DNA of 64,000 nucleotides from Effrenium voratum (lineage: Eukaryota > Sar > Dinophyceae > Suessiales > Symbiodiniaceae). Both the position numbers and the translations under genes were made by a program. Below, piece by piece: positions 1-13,376 of the stretch. Location: contig CAUJNA010002146.1 of NCBI GenBank assembly GCA_963377175.1, positions 170,001-234,000 of the forward strand, read 5' to 3'. How positions within the stretch are numbered: position 1 is the first letter of the stretch; every line of letters starts with the position of its first letter. The notes under the pieces are model-generated. The model was not told the DNA's origin. It was given only the letters and a program-made list of their open reading frames with translations, and searched no databases.

Positions 1-151
1 TGCCCCCCAAAAACATGCTGCAAAACCAAGAAGACCAACAAGGCACAAACCACTGGACAAAAACACAGCTCAAGCTCACCAAACCAGGGTCCATGGAGGG
101 GTAGCACAATATATATATATATATTTAAAAACAATCACATTATGTAGAGAT

Positions 152-345
152 ATGTATGAATGTTTGTTTGTCTGTCTGTCTGTCTCTCTGTCTCTCTGTC
201 TCTCTGTCTCTCTGTCTGCCTGTCTGCCTGTCTGCCTGTTTGTTTGCTTGTGTGGGTGCCCTTCTGTTTGTCCGTGTCGGTGGGCCGGTCGGTCTGTCTG
301 CCTGTTTGCCTGCATGTTTGTTCGTTTGTTCGTTCGCTTGTTCAT
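152..345. repeat. (TCTG)n-type microsatellite
   Basis: Imperfect tetranucleotide array of TCTG, TGTC, TTTG and TTCG variants, preceded by a short (AT)n run at about 109-125. It reads open in several frames on both strands, but the translated products are pure low-complexity repeats, so no gene is called. Confidence 0.9.
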
Positions 346-439
346 TTGTTTGTGTCGATGCCAATTTCAGGTTGGCTTTCTGGCAACAACGTGAACCAAC
401 AGGGGCTGAGTGGGAAGGCCTTGTGGGTCGTTCATCCAG

Positions 440-1732
440 GCGGCCGACGGCTCTGTGCTCGAAGAGAAGCCACAGGCGCTTGTTGCGAGGGGGAAGCAAG
501 GGTTGGCCAAACTGGTACTTGGGCTTCGACTTGCTGAAGATTGTTGTTCATTTTGCCCATGGGACTTAAGAAAAGGGAAGTGGGTGTTTGACCACTCATA
601 AGGGGAGTAGCCCCAGCTACTGACCACCGGGTCCCTACAAGCGAACACTTTGAGGGGTCCTCAAGATTACTTTGGTTGGGGTCCGATTTAGCCACCGTGA
701 GAGGGTAGTGAGGATGTCAATTCAACATAAGCCTCACTCCCTGAGTTCCTTTTGCTTGTTGGGCCTTTTGGTTCAGCCTAGTGGGAAAGACTTTATCTCG
801 CCACTCCACGGAAGTGAGCACCTTACCTAGAGTTTGTTTGAACAGGTGCGGTTGGCCCCGCGCCATGAGTCAAGCCCCTGAAATGACGCTTGGCACCAAG
901 CTTTTGAAGGGCTTGCAAAAAACAACAATGTGAGAGCGCCAGATGGAGTACGTCTTGGCTTCTGGCGCTCTGGGCGATTTGGGCAAGGTGGCGGATAGGG
1001 CCTTCAGCTCAGTCGGATTTTCTTTGCGGTTTTGTAGGTTCGGTTTCGCAAACCGCTCCCCGAGGTCCTTCAGATGATGAAGAAGGGCGAGGAGGTTTCA
1101 GTGGCGTGTACACAGGCCGGGGGTTTCAGGGCCGGGTTTGGGGGTGCGCATGGTTTCAAGATGCTTAAACAACAGAAGCCACCGAGACAAATTATTTTTT
1201 GCTCCACATTGGACAAGTTACCCATGATGTTTGGGCCAGGAAGATTGATCAACCCCCAACTCTTCGAAGCAATCTCTCGTGGCTTCCTTTGAACCGGGGG
1301 CCTGAGTCGATTCGGTTTGCTTGAGAAAACATGTAAGCAACTTTTTGTGGAAGCCTTCGGATGCAGAAGCTTCACACATCGCCAGGAATATTTCGGGAAG
1401 CCGGACGGAGGAACTGTCAGGAGCTCAGGGATCCGATCGATCTTTTTTTGCAAGCCGGACTCTTCATGGTACTGAGATCTTTGAAGAACGTTGCTTCTTG
1501 TTTCTCTCACAGCTGTTCTTCGCTTTGATTTTGACTGCGTATTTCGCTCGTGTTCTTGGAAGGGCGCTTCTCTCACAGCTGTTCGTTTTTGAGCTTGATT
1601 TCGTACTTCGCTCGTGTTCTTTTTGGAAAACGCGCATCGACTTCGGGAGGCTAGCCGCCTGGTCGAGATCCTAAGGTTGAGCTGACGCTTCACGAGATCT
1701 ACGACGACAAGGCCGGATTCGTTTCTCGCCAG
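440..1732 (+). CDS. Upstream FKBP-type domain exons (partial)
   Basis: Probable exons of a first FKBP peptidyl-prolyl isomerase domain. An exon after CAG at 440 to about 470 reads AADGSVLEE. An exon ending about 1100 (acceptor at 1037 or 1064) reads VLQMMKKGEEVSV, the conserved loop found before the last strands of an FKBP fold. An exon from 1676 to 1710 or 1732 reads VELTLHEIYDD, matching the last beta strand. The intervening exons, including the active-site strand, were not found. The order and strand match the second FKBP domain further downstream, so this is probably the same multi-domain gene. Single exons this short could be chance; the MKKGE exon is the strongest. Confidence 0.5.
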
Positions 1733-2977
1733 GTGAAAGCTATGGGGCGGAGCATCTTTTTCAGGGACTTCCGAAAGGGTTCCGGGTTCCCGGGCTGGGT
1801 GTTACTTTGCAGAATGATTTGGGGAACGCCCATTAGGGGTATGAAAGTAGGACCTTAGGTTAGAGACAGCCTCCATAATGAACAGACACACACACACACC
1901 CTACTTCTTTTTGAGTGCTCTTTTTGGTTGCGGACACTGTTTCTTCCAGGCGGACATTTGGGGACAAGGAGGGGGGTGAGTACTCAGAGGTGGACATATC
2001 ATTGTACCGCCCTAGTCCCCTTTTATCAGTGAATGTCTCGCCTCACCTCCACAGATCTGAACATGCCCTTCGTGTCGTCTTTGAGGATCAGGGACCCTAA
2101 GCAGGGCTTGGAATCCCTTTGTTGCTTTTTGACCACGCTTTGGACTGGGGGAACCGTTTTGGTCCGGATGGACGCATGTGCCAACATTTTGAGCCATGGA
2201 GCCCCTTTCCCTTTTAAAAGCCCACCCTTTCTGGGCCACTGTGGTTTGATTGAAAATCGCCCAGAAAGGGTACCAACTCCAAAAAGCTCGCGCAAAACAT
2301 CTCTCAGGATGTCTCCTTTGGAAAGGACAAGCAGGGAGCCCCGCGCGACGATTTGCATGTTTGTTTTTGCGCGTGGGAATTGTTCCACTCGCTTCGAGCC
2401 AAGGCCGGGTGAATTCGGACTGAAATTCAGTCCGACCAATTTCGAGGGAAGTTCCCTGCTGAGGATGGGGGTTGATCAATATTTCTGGCCCCAAATGACC
2501 AAGGGTAACTTGTCCCATATTTAGTGGGAAGTATCATCTTGTTTAGTTGCTTCCCCCAATGGTCATCCAATGCAAAGGACCTTGTGATCAACCCCCACAT
2601 AGCCATCTACCTTTCCTCAACTAGACACACCGCTCATGTCCAACTGAAAAAAATATTCAACAAGGATGTTGGCTGAACTCGTTAATACCAGATTCTTGAT
2701 TGTGACTCATGCCTGTGCTGGCGAAACAGACCGGTTTGCGGGACAGGATCTTCATACCCCAAAAAGGGCCCATTCTGTTCAACCAGCATCTGTCCTTTTC
2801 CTTCAAACACCAGCTCTTCCGAAGGGCGTTTATTGCTTGTTTCTGTTTTGTTCAATGCTTCATGGAAACAACTGGAAGCTTCATGACTATGTGTTGGTTT
2901 AATCAATGGTTTGTTATGTTATTTTGTATTTACCTGTCCGCTTTTGTTGTTCATCAGTTTGCCCGCTCCATGTCGAG

Positions 2978-5900
2978 GTCCGTGATGAAGAAGCAGGTCA
3001 AAGAAGGGGAAGGCATGGTGGGTCTGCTCCAGCTGCATTTTGGTTTCTTCCATCCAATTGCTCAACAATATGTGTTAAGTTATGCTCCCCTGTTGCTTTT
3101 AAAGGGCATCTACCACTACTGGACATTATGGGACTTGAGCAAATGGAGGTGTTTCCGCAGGTTTGTCCACATGCACCAACTACACAAAGTAGGTGTCTAG
3201 TGTGGGAGGGGAACCTTGCAAAAAGCGGGGGATTGTCCCCAACATTATGGTCAAGAGGGTAGTTAGTTTGAGGGCCAGGTACTGCCCTGCAGATTGACAT
3301 GAAACCCAGAAGCCCATCCACTTTTTGAGGAGTTAGATTTTGGGCGACCCCCCAGTTGGGCCATGATCTATGATGAGTTGCAGCGTTCTGTAGGCAATCT
3401 AGAAATGAGCAACCACCCGCTCAAGGGCAAACCATGCTCTTCATATCCTCCAACAGGGGTACCCTTCTACCTATTATGCTGTCTTTAGCAGCGCCCAAAC
3501 CCCCTATTGGCTACTTTAGTAGACGGTTCTACTGCCTCGTTTCACTCGGACTATAAGTCATAGTAAGGGCTACATGTATCTAATAATCTTGGTAATCCTT
3601 CCTTCCCCCTTGATAAAAGGTGTCCCACTAAATAGCAATCTTCTGGGGGGAAGCAGTTTTTATGAATAGGGGCTGTAGATTGGGCCTGACAACTGCCAAT
3701 TTCTTCTGGCTGAATGAGGACGGAGGGTCCGCCAATACGACTGGAGGACAGGTCGGTGAGCAAGGCTTAGAATTGGCCTGTTTTGTTTAGTATTGTGGAC
3801 CCTGGTATTTTGAACATCAAAACGTTTGGGGGAGCTTACCGTTCGAGAGGAGAGACTAGAGCCAAAAGACAACGGTTGAGCGCTGACATGGAACCCCCTT
3901 TCCTCGTTCTTGCTTCGCAGGCTACGAGTCTCCCAAGGATGGCGGCAAGGTGAAGCTGACGGCTGGGAGTCTCTGCTTGCCAAAAACGAAGGAACAGCAC
4001 CACCATTTTATTTATTTATTTTGGGGGGAGGGGTACCCTATTTTTTGAGACACGCCCACGTGTACAAGGTAGGGATCTCCATTCATGGCTAGGGTCACCT
4101 GTCATGCAAGAGGTGGACGTTGCTGGCAGCACGACCACGTGCGGCACTAAGAATCGAAGGGGTGAAGTTGCCCCCTCAAATCCCCAAAAGGGCAGACCCC
4201 AGAAATCATTTGTGCTCCCGAGTCAATGGAGGCTCCCAGGACTCAAAAAGGAGGACTTTGCCATTTGAAGGGGTACCTGGTGATTCCATGGCCGCATCCT
4301 TGGTCCCATCAGACAAGCTTATCAGGCCGTCTAAGAGGAGTCATGTCCAACGTCAATCAACAGCGATTCGGGCAGAAGGTTGTGGTGTGAATAAGGGTTT
4401 GTTCCTACTGTGATACCAGGGAACCACCTCTTCTATGAAGAATTCGTCATTTGGAAGGCTTTCCATTGAATTAGTGCCACAAAGGTGGAAATGCACTTTC
4501 CACAGCTGTGTGAAGATGAGTAGGGGACAGTCCCATGACCTTTCATTCCATAGCATCAAGTATCGCAGAACCCTGTGAAAACTAGGCGACAGTCCCATGG
4601 TTTTGGGCAGAACATTTCCCATGTGCATTTCTCTTACGTCCTTGCGCGGAGCACGTGCGATTTTCTGCCCATCTGCCGGACGACTTCCGTGGCTTTTGCG
4701 CAAGGCACAAAGTGGGAATCCGTCTCACTGTGAGTCACGGGTGTCCAAAGATAGGGAGTCCTTGTGACATCGGCTTTGAAGTGAGACCAAAAGGACACCA
4801 ACCAGTTTTTGTGGGTCCAACGCACATGTTTTGAAAGCACCCAAATCAGTATAAGTTGCTGGCGGGCCTCTAGAATGGAACATGGGACCCATAAACAAAC
4901 ACGCGCTGGTTAGCCTTTCGGTCCCGCTTTACCATCGAGGGCATCCATGCTTGGGCATCCATGTTGGTGTGTCTTCGTTTGAGGGCCAACCCGGTACCAC
5001 CTTGTTGGGATTGGCACCCTCGTTTGGGTTGGCACACTGGCTCAAAGGCAAAGACTGCGGGCCACTGACGGGAGACAAACCCATGGTACCAAAGGGAAAC
5101 AAAGACAAACCGGTTGGGGGAAAACCAAGAACGAAACCCATGCAACCCATGGTGCTTTCAAAAGGCAAATGCTTGGGAAAACCCCTGCGAGGCTGGAATT
5201 CACTGTGGGCGACGGCGAGGTCTGCGATGCCTTGGAATGCCCGGAGCCTGGCGACAAATTGGAGCCTCAAACTGCACGAACAAAGGTGGCAGTGGTTGTC
5301 AAAACCCATGAAATCCCATGTTGGGGTAGGTGAATTCACCACCCATTTGAGAACCTATTTGAGTGGGGATCGGGATGTTCACTGGTACGGGATTTTGACC
5401 CACGGCCACGTGCGAAAATTTGCAATTTGGCCCCCAAGTTCTGGCAATGCCGCAGGTTCGAGGGCAGTTGCTCCCCTTCTGAAGCCCCAAAGACCCTGTG
5501 TTGCGCGGGTCCGAGACCTTTTTCAGGGCCCATGGGGCCCGAAGGCGCCGTGCTGGAGATGAAGAAAGGCGAGCGTGCCATCCTCACTTGCACCAGGCGG
5601 GCCGAGTCGGGGAACTTCATACGATATGGCACCACTAGCCATACCACAAAAAGCGGGAAATGCAAAGCCAATTTTCCACCACCACGCGGAAGGAAGCATC
5701 GACGTCCGAACAACTTTGCTTATGGAGGGGTCAAGCATCTCCTCTCAGCGGCTATGTTAGGAACTCAGTTGCCCTGCTGCGGTCGCAATTGTGTGGCATT
5801 GTGGGACCCAAAATGTCAACTGTTCTTTTGGCTTCCCTGTAAACTATATAAGGTGAAAAGATATTGTGAGGGCCTAAATCATGAAAATGGGGTTGTAAGG

Positions 5901-6829
5901 CACATTTAGACTAAATTTAGTCATGATATAGGAGTAAGCTATGGCTAGCTCCTTATCTGGATTGCTCTTCCACCGTTTGCCGATTTTAATGGACAAAGAT
6001 TGTCCAAAGGGTCTCTCCGCTTTTGGGCTCGCAAAACAAAGGCCTATCCACAAACTAGGGGAGCCCCGCCAAACATGGGCTGGGCTCTGTTTGGTTCCCA
6101 CCATTTCAACAGGGGCTCCACTACTTTGAGCCGCGCCCAAATCCATGTCTAGGCATGTTTTATGAGAGTCCCAATTGCAGGCCCAGCTCCTGCATAGAGC
6201 CAAAGTTGAGCCTTCAGCCCACCGACAAGGCGCGAAGAACGCGAAAAATCGTCCGCGGGTGTCATGACGCAAGGTGCATATCTGATTTGGAAGCCTCTGT
6301 GGTGTCCAGTGTTGGCACATTTCCGGGCTAAGTCCTCACTTTGGGGTGTTTCGCAAATGGGAATTGGTCCATTGCAAAAAAATTGGCAAGGGTGACCAGT
6401 TCGTTCCCTTTTAAGCACCAACAGGCAGTCCACCATTTGGAGAAACCTGCACAGCACCAGTGGAGGCGGAACCCTTGAGAGGGACAGCGTGGTAATTATG
6501 AATCCTTGGTATGAAGCCCAGTTGGCTCATTAACCTTGGTATCAAGCCACCTGTCCGCTTCCATTGGAAAGAGAGCAACCAATAATTCTTGTATGTGGGC
6601 CCATGGCCGTGGATTTATACAACTATGGTGGGGGTGAGGATGGAAAGGGAGGGAGGAGGGAGTGGGGAGGAGGGATGACATGTTGGCTTGAAGTGATTTG
6701 CCAGAGTTTGTGGTCAAACGTCCTCTGCCTCTACTCGCCGCTTGACTTCGTGTCGGGATAGAAGACGCGACAGCACAGGTTGTCATGACGCTCGAACTGT
6801 TGGAGTTCGAGAAGTTGAAGGAGAGAGCG
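2978..6829 (+). CDS. FKBP domain exons of the FKBP-TPR gene
   Basis: Four exons and a terminal one join in phase into a second FKBP domain. They are 2978-3012 (SVMKKQVKEGEG), 3921-3960 (YESPKDGGKVKLT), 5192-5238 (LEFTVGDGEVCDALE), 5545-5596 (AVLEMKKGERAILTC) and 6779 to about 6826 (VVMTLELLEFEKLKE). Introns after 3012, 5238 and 5596 begin with GC, and all acceptors are AG followed by G. FKBPs catalyse prolyl cis-trans isomerisation; this layout resembles plant and protist FKBP62/ROF-type co-chaperones that bind Hsp90 through a C-terminal TPR. The exon carrying the central active-site strands, expected between 3960 and 5192, was not located. Intron sequence fills the gaps and holds no other gene that I could see. 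Confidence 0.72.
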
Positions 6830-7121
6830 GGCTAGAGCGACATAGTCTGACGGCGCTTGTATGTTAACTTTGGACTAACCTGGTGCTTCCTTAGCCCGAG
6901 TTTGTTTATATGCGAATCCTGTGATTATATAGCATGGTGCGGATCAATCTGAAGCTGTCATGACCTTGAAATCGACAGTTGGAGACTGCAAATTGAACCA
7001 AAGCAGGGGGCAGGATGATCCGTGAACCGCTTGCAAGGACATGTAAGCACGTTGCACATGCATGCGCGCACCGCAGCACACACATACACAAGCATGACAT
7101 ATTGAAGCGTTGCAGCGTTAG

Positions 7122-10100
7122 GAGCAGTGGGATCTCTCTGAGGAGGAGAAGGCTTGTAGCCTGGCGTGGGCAACTTGCTTGGAGAAGTCGGACATGGACT
7201 TCTCACGTGCCCAATTCCATTCTGGTCCATGCTTAGTCAAGGTTCCAAAAGGTAATTAGCACGTGCTCTGGGCAAGCGGGTTTGTAAAAACAAACATTGC
7301 CTTTGACCATGCTTTGCGCTAGGTGGAGCGTGGACAAGCCCGCAAGGAAGTTGGTAAGCGTCTCAGACGAAACGCACAAGTCAGCTGCACCACTGGAAAT
7401 GCAGAGCTAATGTAGGCACTAGTATTTCGCGCTGTGAATCAGACCATTTCGTCCAGCCCCCCCCCCCCCGTATCTCAAGACTAGACAATGCCCGCCAGCA
7501 TGGAGCCTGACAGGAAGTGCATGGAAGTGCATTAGGGAAGCTGGTCTTCCGCACGCCTCTGTACAGGTGCTTTGTGTCTGGGAGGGAGGGTAGTTAGCAA
7601 TCACAAATGTGTGCAACTGCAGAGTAGCTGATTGCTACTCATCATAGTTGAGCCGCATGCAAAAATTGGCATTGAGGCGGCAACCTCTTTAAGCAGGGCC
7701 GCATCGAGCTGGCCTTGGAGCGCTACAAGAAGGCGCAGTGGTGCCATCAGAAGCAAATTGAATTCGGCCAAACATGCATTGGCCATCCAACTTGGTAGGG
7801 CTCTACCCTGTATGGCATGAAGCTGGAAATGAGAAAAGCGCATGGTTATTTTGGTAGCAAGGTCAGAAGGTTTCGGGATGGTGTTGGAGGTCATGGATTT
7901 GTTCAACTACATAGACAACTTCAAGGATGAGAACAAGGCGAAGGCTGGACACAAGAGCGGCACCTCGCTGCTTTCCTCATATGGAAGCCGCAAGGGGGGG
8001 TCGGTCCAATGGGGAGGAGGGGAGAAGGTAAAAACGATGGGAGGTCTTGGGATTTAGGGTTTCGTTTATAAGGGTTCCTTGGGTTTTGCAGTGATGCTTA
8101 GGGAGCACCCCCATTGGCAACTGCATAGCATATCGAGTCCCTTTTTGGCAAACTTCGTCGAAGATGGTTGCTACCCCCAGATCACCGGGTTCTCAAGTCA
8201 CTGGTCTACAGGGAAGCCAACCTGATTTAGGGGTCCCCTATTTTGAGAACCAAAAGAGCTACCCAACCACTTCGTGCTCAAGTCAGCAGATAAACCTTGT
8301 GACCTTTGGTGTTCTTCCATGTAGAGTTCGAATGGTGGTAACAGTGCCGACAAGGTACTCGTAGTTTGTTTGGAGGGGAACCTTTTGTATTTTTTTGGGG
8401 GGGGTTGTTCTGAGGTGGTTTTAAAGAGAACAACCAAAAGAAACAAACAGGGGCCCCAAAAAGGCTGGCTCTCAGTTTTACTCTTGGCTTCCCAAAAAAC
8501 TGACCTGACAAGCTGTTCAGACCCCGGGCTGCCGATTTTGCCCCAAACGATGGGGTCGTCTCCATGTCTCGGTGGTGGGGCGGGAGGCTAAGGAGCTGAA
8601 GAAGCTCTGTGACCTGTGCGGCCGCCTGGCTTTGGACTTGTCAAATCAGCTCGTGTCTCCAAATTTGAGGACTCGGGGCTTGGCCTGGTGTTCCGTGGGA
8701 TGCTCTTTCGCACCTTTCCCAGAAATGGGCTCGGCATTGTTTTGGAGGTTTCTGGGGGATATCAAAGTCAACTGGGGCTGTTTCCCTCCACTTAGGAGGT
8801 GACTTTGACAATGGTGAAACAATGGGGCCGGCAAAGTTCCGATTCAAGACACGGCACCTGGCACACGGCAGTTTCTGCCAAGACGCGCCAGGAACAAAGC
8901 TGCATGCGGGAAGCCAAGCCAGTGCAGGGTTCCTTCTTGTGATGGGCCTCGGGTAAACCTAATTCCGAGGGTTGGTTTCTCCAATAGTAGAGCTAGAAGT
9001 TTAAGTCTGCACAGTGGATCCCAGTTCCCCTAGAAAACCCTTCGCCATGCTCATTTCGGTTTTGAAAGGGTGGCAAGGGAAATCCCTCCGTTTCGGTTCT
9101 CGCAAATGGACCCCGCAGTTTGACCCGTGGCTTCAGCTTCGGCAAGCGAGCCGTGAGGCCACCTGAAGCTGAAGCAGCACCAGGACGCCATGAGGCGGAG
9201 TCGAAAATCCACCTAATGTCAACCCCGGATTGAGCAGAACCCCTGGTTGAGTAATAGGGGGGTGTCCACTTTTTAGTGGGGATTTGATTAGTTTTGGAGG
9301 GAACAGCCCCCTTGAATGGAACAGGTTTATTATTCCTGGGTCAACATAACCTCGAAAACCAGCGAGCAAAGATTCGTTGCTTGTTGCGGGTTTTGAGCGG
9401 AGCTGGAGAAGCGAACGTGGCGGGGTGGGTCCAACGTGCAGTTGAGCTGGAGAGACTGGAGATTCCAGGTGTTGCAACAACGTACTCAAGGAGGAGGCCG
9501 ACAACATGAAGGCCGGTGGGAGAGAAACTAGATTGGATCGGCATTGGTCGCCTCGATGATTGGCAGTGCGCAGACCAGGCAACGAGTTTTATTCAGAACA
9601 TCCTCAAAGAATGTTGGACATGTTTCCTGCATGCATTTCTGGTGCCCAGGAAAAGGTCCATGTCCAATCAAATCATCATACTGTATGCATCAGACCCTTT
9701 GTGCTTGTTTGTTTATTTTAGGATGGTTTCCGCTCCCCCAAACCTCTATCCCAGGAGGGTCACTATATTGCCACGAGGCAAGGGTATATACTCCATATTA
9801 CCCTGGAGGTGGTGGCTTGTGGGGACAGTGACAATAATCGAACCCCCTGCTCCAAACACCCGCTGGTTTGAGGCTATGTTTTGCAAAACGTGGTTATATG
9901 GTAGATACTTTCTTTTTAAAATAGTCAGGGATGCCCTAAACAAAGGTGGATATGTGGCGTAGGGGCACAGAACTACGAAGCCAGACATGGTTTCTGATGC
10001 CGAGGCGCTCTTCCGACGGGCCCAAGCGGCCTTCGGCCTCTACGAGTACACAGATTGCATGAAGGACATCAAGCGCTGACCCTGGAAGAGCGAACTACCG

Positions 10101-11386
10101 ACGGGAAGCGAGCGCGAAACAGTGGGGGGGGGGGGGGATGTAAGGGCTCACTCCAAGAGACTTCCTGAACTTTGTACTTTTTTAGGGGACGACCATTCTG
10201 GTTGTAAACAAAAAGTCGGACTTGTCTGACCAAGTGAGGGGGGAGTCAAAATGGCTATTGCAAATACTCTAAATTGTGAAAAGCCGGGTTTTCCACAGTA
10301 CAAACCTCCTTCTTTCAGTCAGTCTTTGACATTGTACCCTAAAATGTGTATTTGGAGTAGCGGGTCGTGTGCGTTATTGGTTGGAACACACTCAACCATA
10401 ATTGGTGGACAACGGCATCGGTCCTCAAAGTGGTTGGGTTCCGATTCTTTGTTTGTCTACCATGGTCTGTGGGTGAGTTCGCGCCCCATGATGCCCCATG
10501 GCTATCAAATGCTATGTTGTGCAACCTCCGTTGGGATGTTTTTAGGGGGCTATTTGACAGTGAGAGCCTTGCAAGGGGTTCAACAGCTTTGCTCTATACA
10601 CTGTTTGCGGAGGACGTAGGACCAGGAAATACGTATTTTTCCCCGTGGCTGTAGGCACATCTTGGAGTTGGATCCCAGCAACCGCGATGCCAAAGTGCTT
10701 TACAAGCAGGCTCCGCCCGATTGAGAGAGATCGAGAGAGAAGTGTGAAGTCGAGTCAACGTTGCGACGCCATTTCGAAACGACTGTGGAGTGGTTAAAGG
10801 AGCCCAAACCAACGGCTGAGCAGAAACCGAACACTTGTTTTTGCAGGTTCCAGGTAGGGGAACATGGGTTTTCCGCCTCCAAAAACAGCGTTCCCTTCAA
10901 GAAGCTGCAACAACCAGAGTTGCGGGTCCGTGTGCTTTGCAACTGGTTGCCAAGCTCAGATCCACTTGTGAGACTGGAATCAAGAATTAGAGGGTGAAAC
11001 GAGAGCTGGGTGTGTCCCGGTGTTGGAGAGTGCCCTTTTTCGGGAGGTTTTTGTTTGTCAAGGCACCCGTTTAGCTCTAATAAACGGGCTCCAGCTTGCA
11101 CCAAAGGACACTCATGTGTATGGCATCCTAGAACCCATTGTCAGAGAGAAACCACCCGTTTCAAGGGATTCCTCGCATGAAGACGCAGATTCGGCTGGCA
11201 GGCGCAAGTTGGGCAGAAGGAGGAAGACAAGAAGGTCCGGAGCATGAGTCTCTTCCTACATTGAATGTGATGTTTGGTGGTGGGAACCCGCTCAAGTCCG
11301 CTGCATGGATGTAAATCCCCAAAAAGGTAGACCAGCATGGCCTGAGCTTGTGCCAGGTCAAGGGCATGTTCGCGAAGATGTGCCAG
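7122..11386 (+). CDS. TPR domain exons, C-terminal half of the FKBP-TPR gene
   Basis: Exons 7122-7151 (EQWDLSEEEK), 7323-7353 (VERGQARKEVG), 7677-7732 (GNLFKQGRIELALERYKK), 7890-7943 (VMDLFNYIDNFKDENKAK), 8587-8615 (AKELKKLCDL), 9158-9194 (HLKLKQHQDAM), 9469-9511 (CCNNVLKEEADNMK), 10005 to about 10075 (ALFRRAQAAFGLYEYTDCMK), 10655-10709 (HILELDPSNRDAKVLYKQ), 11202-11234 (AQVGQKEEDKK) and 11357-11386 (VKGMFAKMCQ). Most joins preserve phase. Together they give the three tetratricopeptide repeats and the basic tail typical of FKBP co-chaperones. The short linking exon between 8615 and 9158 (about six residues) is missing, and the 10075 junction lacks a standard donor. GC donors follow 7151, 7732, 7943, 9194, 9511 and 10709; GT donors follow 7353, 8615 and 11234. 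The stop codon was not identified. Confidence 0.78.
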
Positions 11387-13376
11387 GGCATGTCTTCCCC
11401 GCCACAGGCGCCCTCTTGGTGTGGTTGGCGCTTGGCTCCCGTTTCTGTTTGCTGGGTTTCAATTGGGTGCAACCACTTGTGGTTGGTGGTTCCCTATTGA
11501 AATTCGTGGCCAAATGAAACGAAAAGGAAAGCTCTTGGGCCAGCACTCTCAATCAGCATGCGTCGCAAAATGGTTTGCCAGTCGGAGAACGTTGAGGGAC
11601 CCAAGACCAAGACTACCCAATTTTCCATGTCCTTCTCGGCAAGCAACTCGTTTTGTCGGGGCTATGAGAGGCACCCGCATGGTTCCCCAGCGCTCCTTAA
11701 AAGATACATGTTGCCCATTTGAAACATGTTTTTTTCCACCAGAACAAAGGGAAACCACCATTTACAAGGCAATAATCAGGTGTATATTGTAAGGATCCCT
11801 GTTCCCGGCGGCATTTCGCCAGGTCAAGGCCGCGCCGAAGGCTGAGATGAGCTCCGGAAATCCGGAGCTGTGATTGCGAGTGCGGGTTGCTGTGGGTTGG
11901 AACCAAGCATGTGGGAGTTGGGTGGGGTAGGGTTGGGCGATACAAACTCCTTGTTAAAACAGTTGCTGCTCCCATTTTCCCAGAAACTGTGACTGATTTT
12001 AGGGTGAAGTGACCGGGAAAAGCGTCAACTTGGCAATCAAGGTGAACACCTAGTGTTTAAACAGGGTTAAACAAGGTCGCTTTAAGGTTGTTTGAACATT
12101 CCAGGTTCCCCCTGCTTTGCTTTGTTCGATGGGCCTGGAAAACCCTGGAATCTTTGTTTTGATGCTTCCACAATGACAAGGTTATGCGCAAACCTGATCT
12201 CAGCTGACAGTCGCCATGACACTCTTCAGGAGGTGGAGGAGTGAAGCGCGCCCGAAACCGGCACTGTGAGTTTCAGTGTTTCGCCACTCTTGGCCGTTCC
12301 AAGTGGATCCTGAAGCCGGAAATCCGTCCGATTCATAGTGCACCAAACAAAGCGGCTTTGGGCTTTGGAGCCGATGAGCTGTACCTGTTTGTGATGGATC
12401 GGTTTTTGAAACGCGTATAAGCGTTGTTGTTTGGGCAGGTTTCCAAGCTTGGCTGGGAACCCGCTTTGAGTGCTTGAATTATTTGCACAGGTAGGCCCTG
12501 CTAGCAGGATGAATGTTGCGCATTTGTTTGTCAATCCCACGCACCGCGCCAGCCTTGAAGGATTCAATGATGCCAAAGACATGGTGCTGTGATTTCATTT
12601 GCGGCGTGGGCCGTGCGTGGGCAAGACGCGACATGAGAGCTGCGGCTTGATATACCATAGACATCCCGTAGGAGAAAGGTCGGGATGTATTGACTGTCTT
12701 TGCGGACCTGCTATGTGCCCCCCGACCTATATTTCAGGAGAGGCGGGGCCCAAGGTTCGAGGAACCTTTGCCAGGGGTGGGTGGGCTTTGTATATCGGGT
12801 TTGTGTCCTGGTGGCAACGGGAACCACCTCAAGGGGTCGATGTTGTCAACTCGTGAGGCTCAGTCCAAGTTGTCCTGTTAGCAGATAGGAGACGAGCCGT
12901 ATTTTAACGCCCCAATCATTGGAACCCCGATTTGTTTTTCGCTCCCGTTGAGTGCACGTGGTTGTGGGGCCCATGGCCGTGGTTCAAGCAACCACGAGAA
13001 CGTGGCCGTGCGGGAGAGCGAGCCCCAAAAGCTTGGATGGTATGTGTATATATATATATATTTATATACACAGATGCTAAACGCGTATGTGTCAAGACAA
13101 GGGGGGCCAAACAAATTGTGGTGCCTTAAACCAAGCTGAAATGTGGACCCTCAAAAAACATGCGCCCATATATGCTATAATGATCTGACCTTTCAGACGC
13201 TTTAGGTTAGACGTTGAAGGCGGAGCCATTGGACCCAAATGGGCAATTCTGAGACCAACATGTTAGTGAAAAACAAAGAGCTTGTGGACTTTTTGCTGAT
13301 CAATCCACTCGATCAGAAGGGAGTGCATGTGTAGAACGCATAGATCACGAGCAACGCTGAACCTGTGTTCTTACAG
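11387..13376. other. Non-coding host DNA
   Basis: I see no supported exon here. A stretch after CAG at about 11834 could encode a short basic continuation of the FKBP-TPR tail, but nothing confirms it. An (AT)n run lies at about 13047-13066. Confidence 0.5.

Noticed and set aside
76..569. Overlapping frames in the left microsatellite
   Set aside because: Same reason: repeat-encoded Cys/Leu/Val or Arg/Gln/Thr strings.
4882..5562. 226-residue open frame on the plus strand
   Set aside because: Its frame disagrees with the FKBP exon at 5192-5238, which has clear family content in another frame; the long frame has no recognisable motif.
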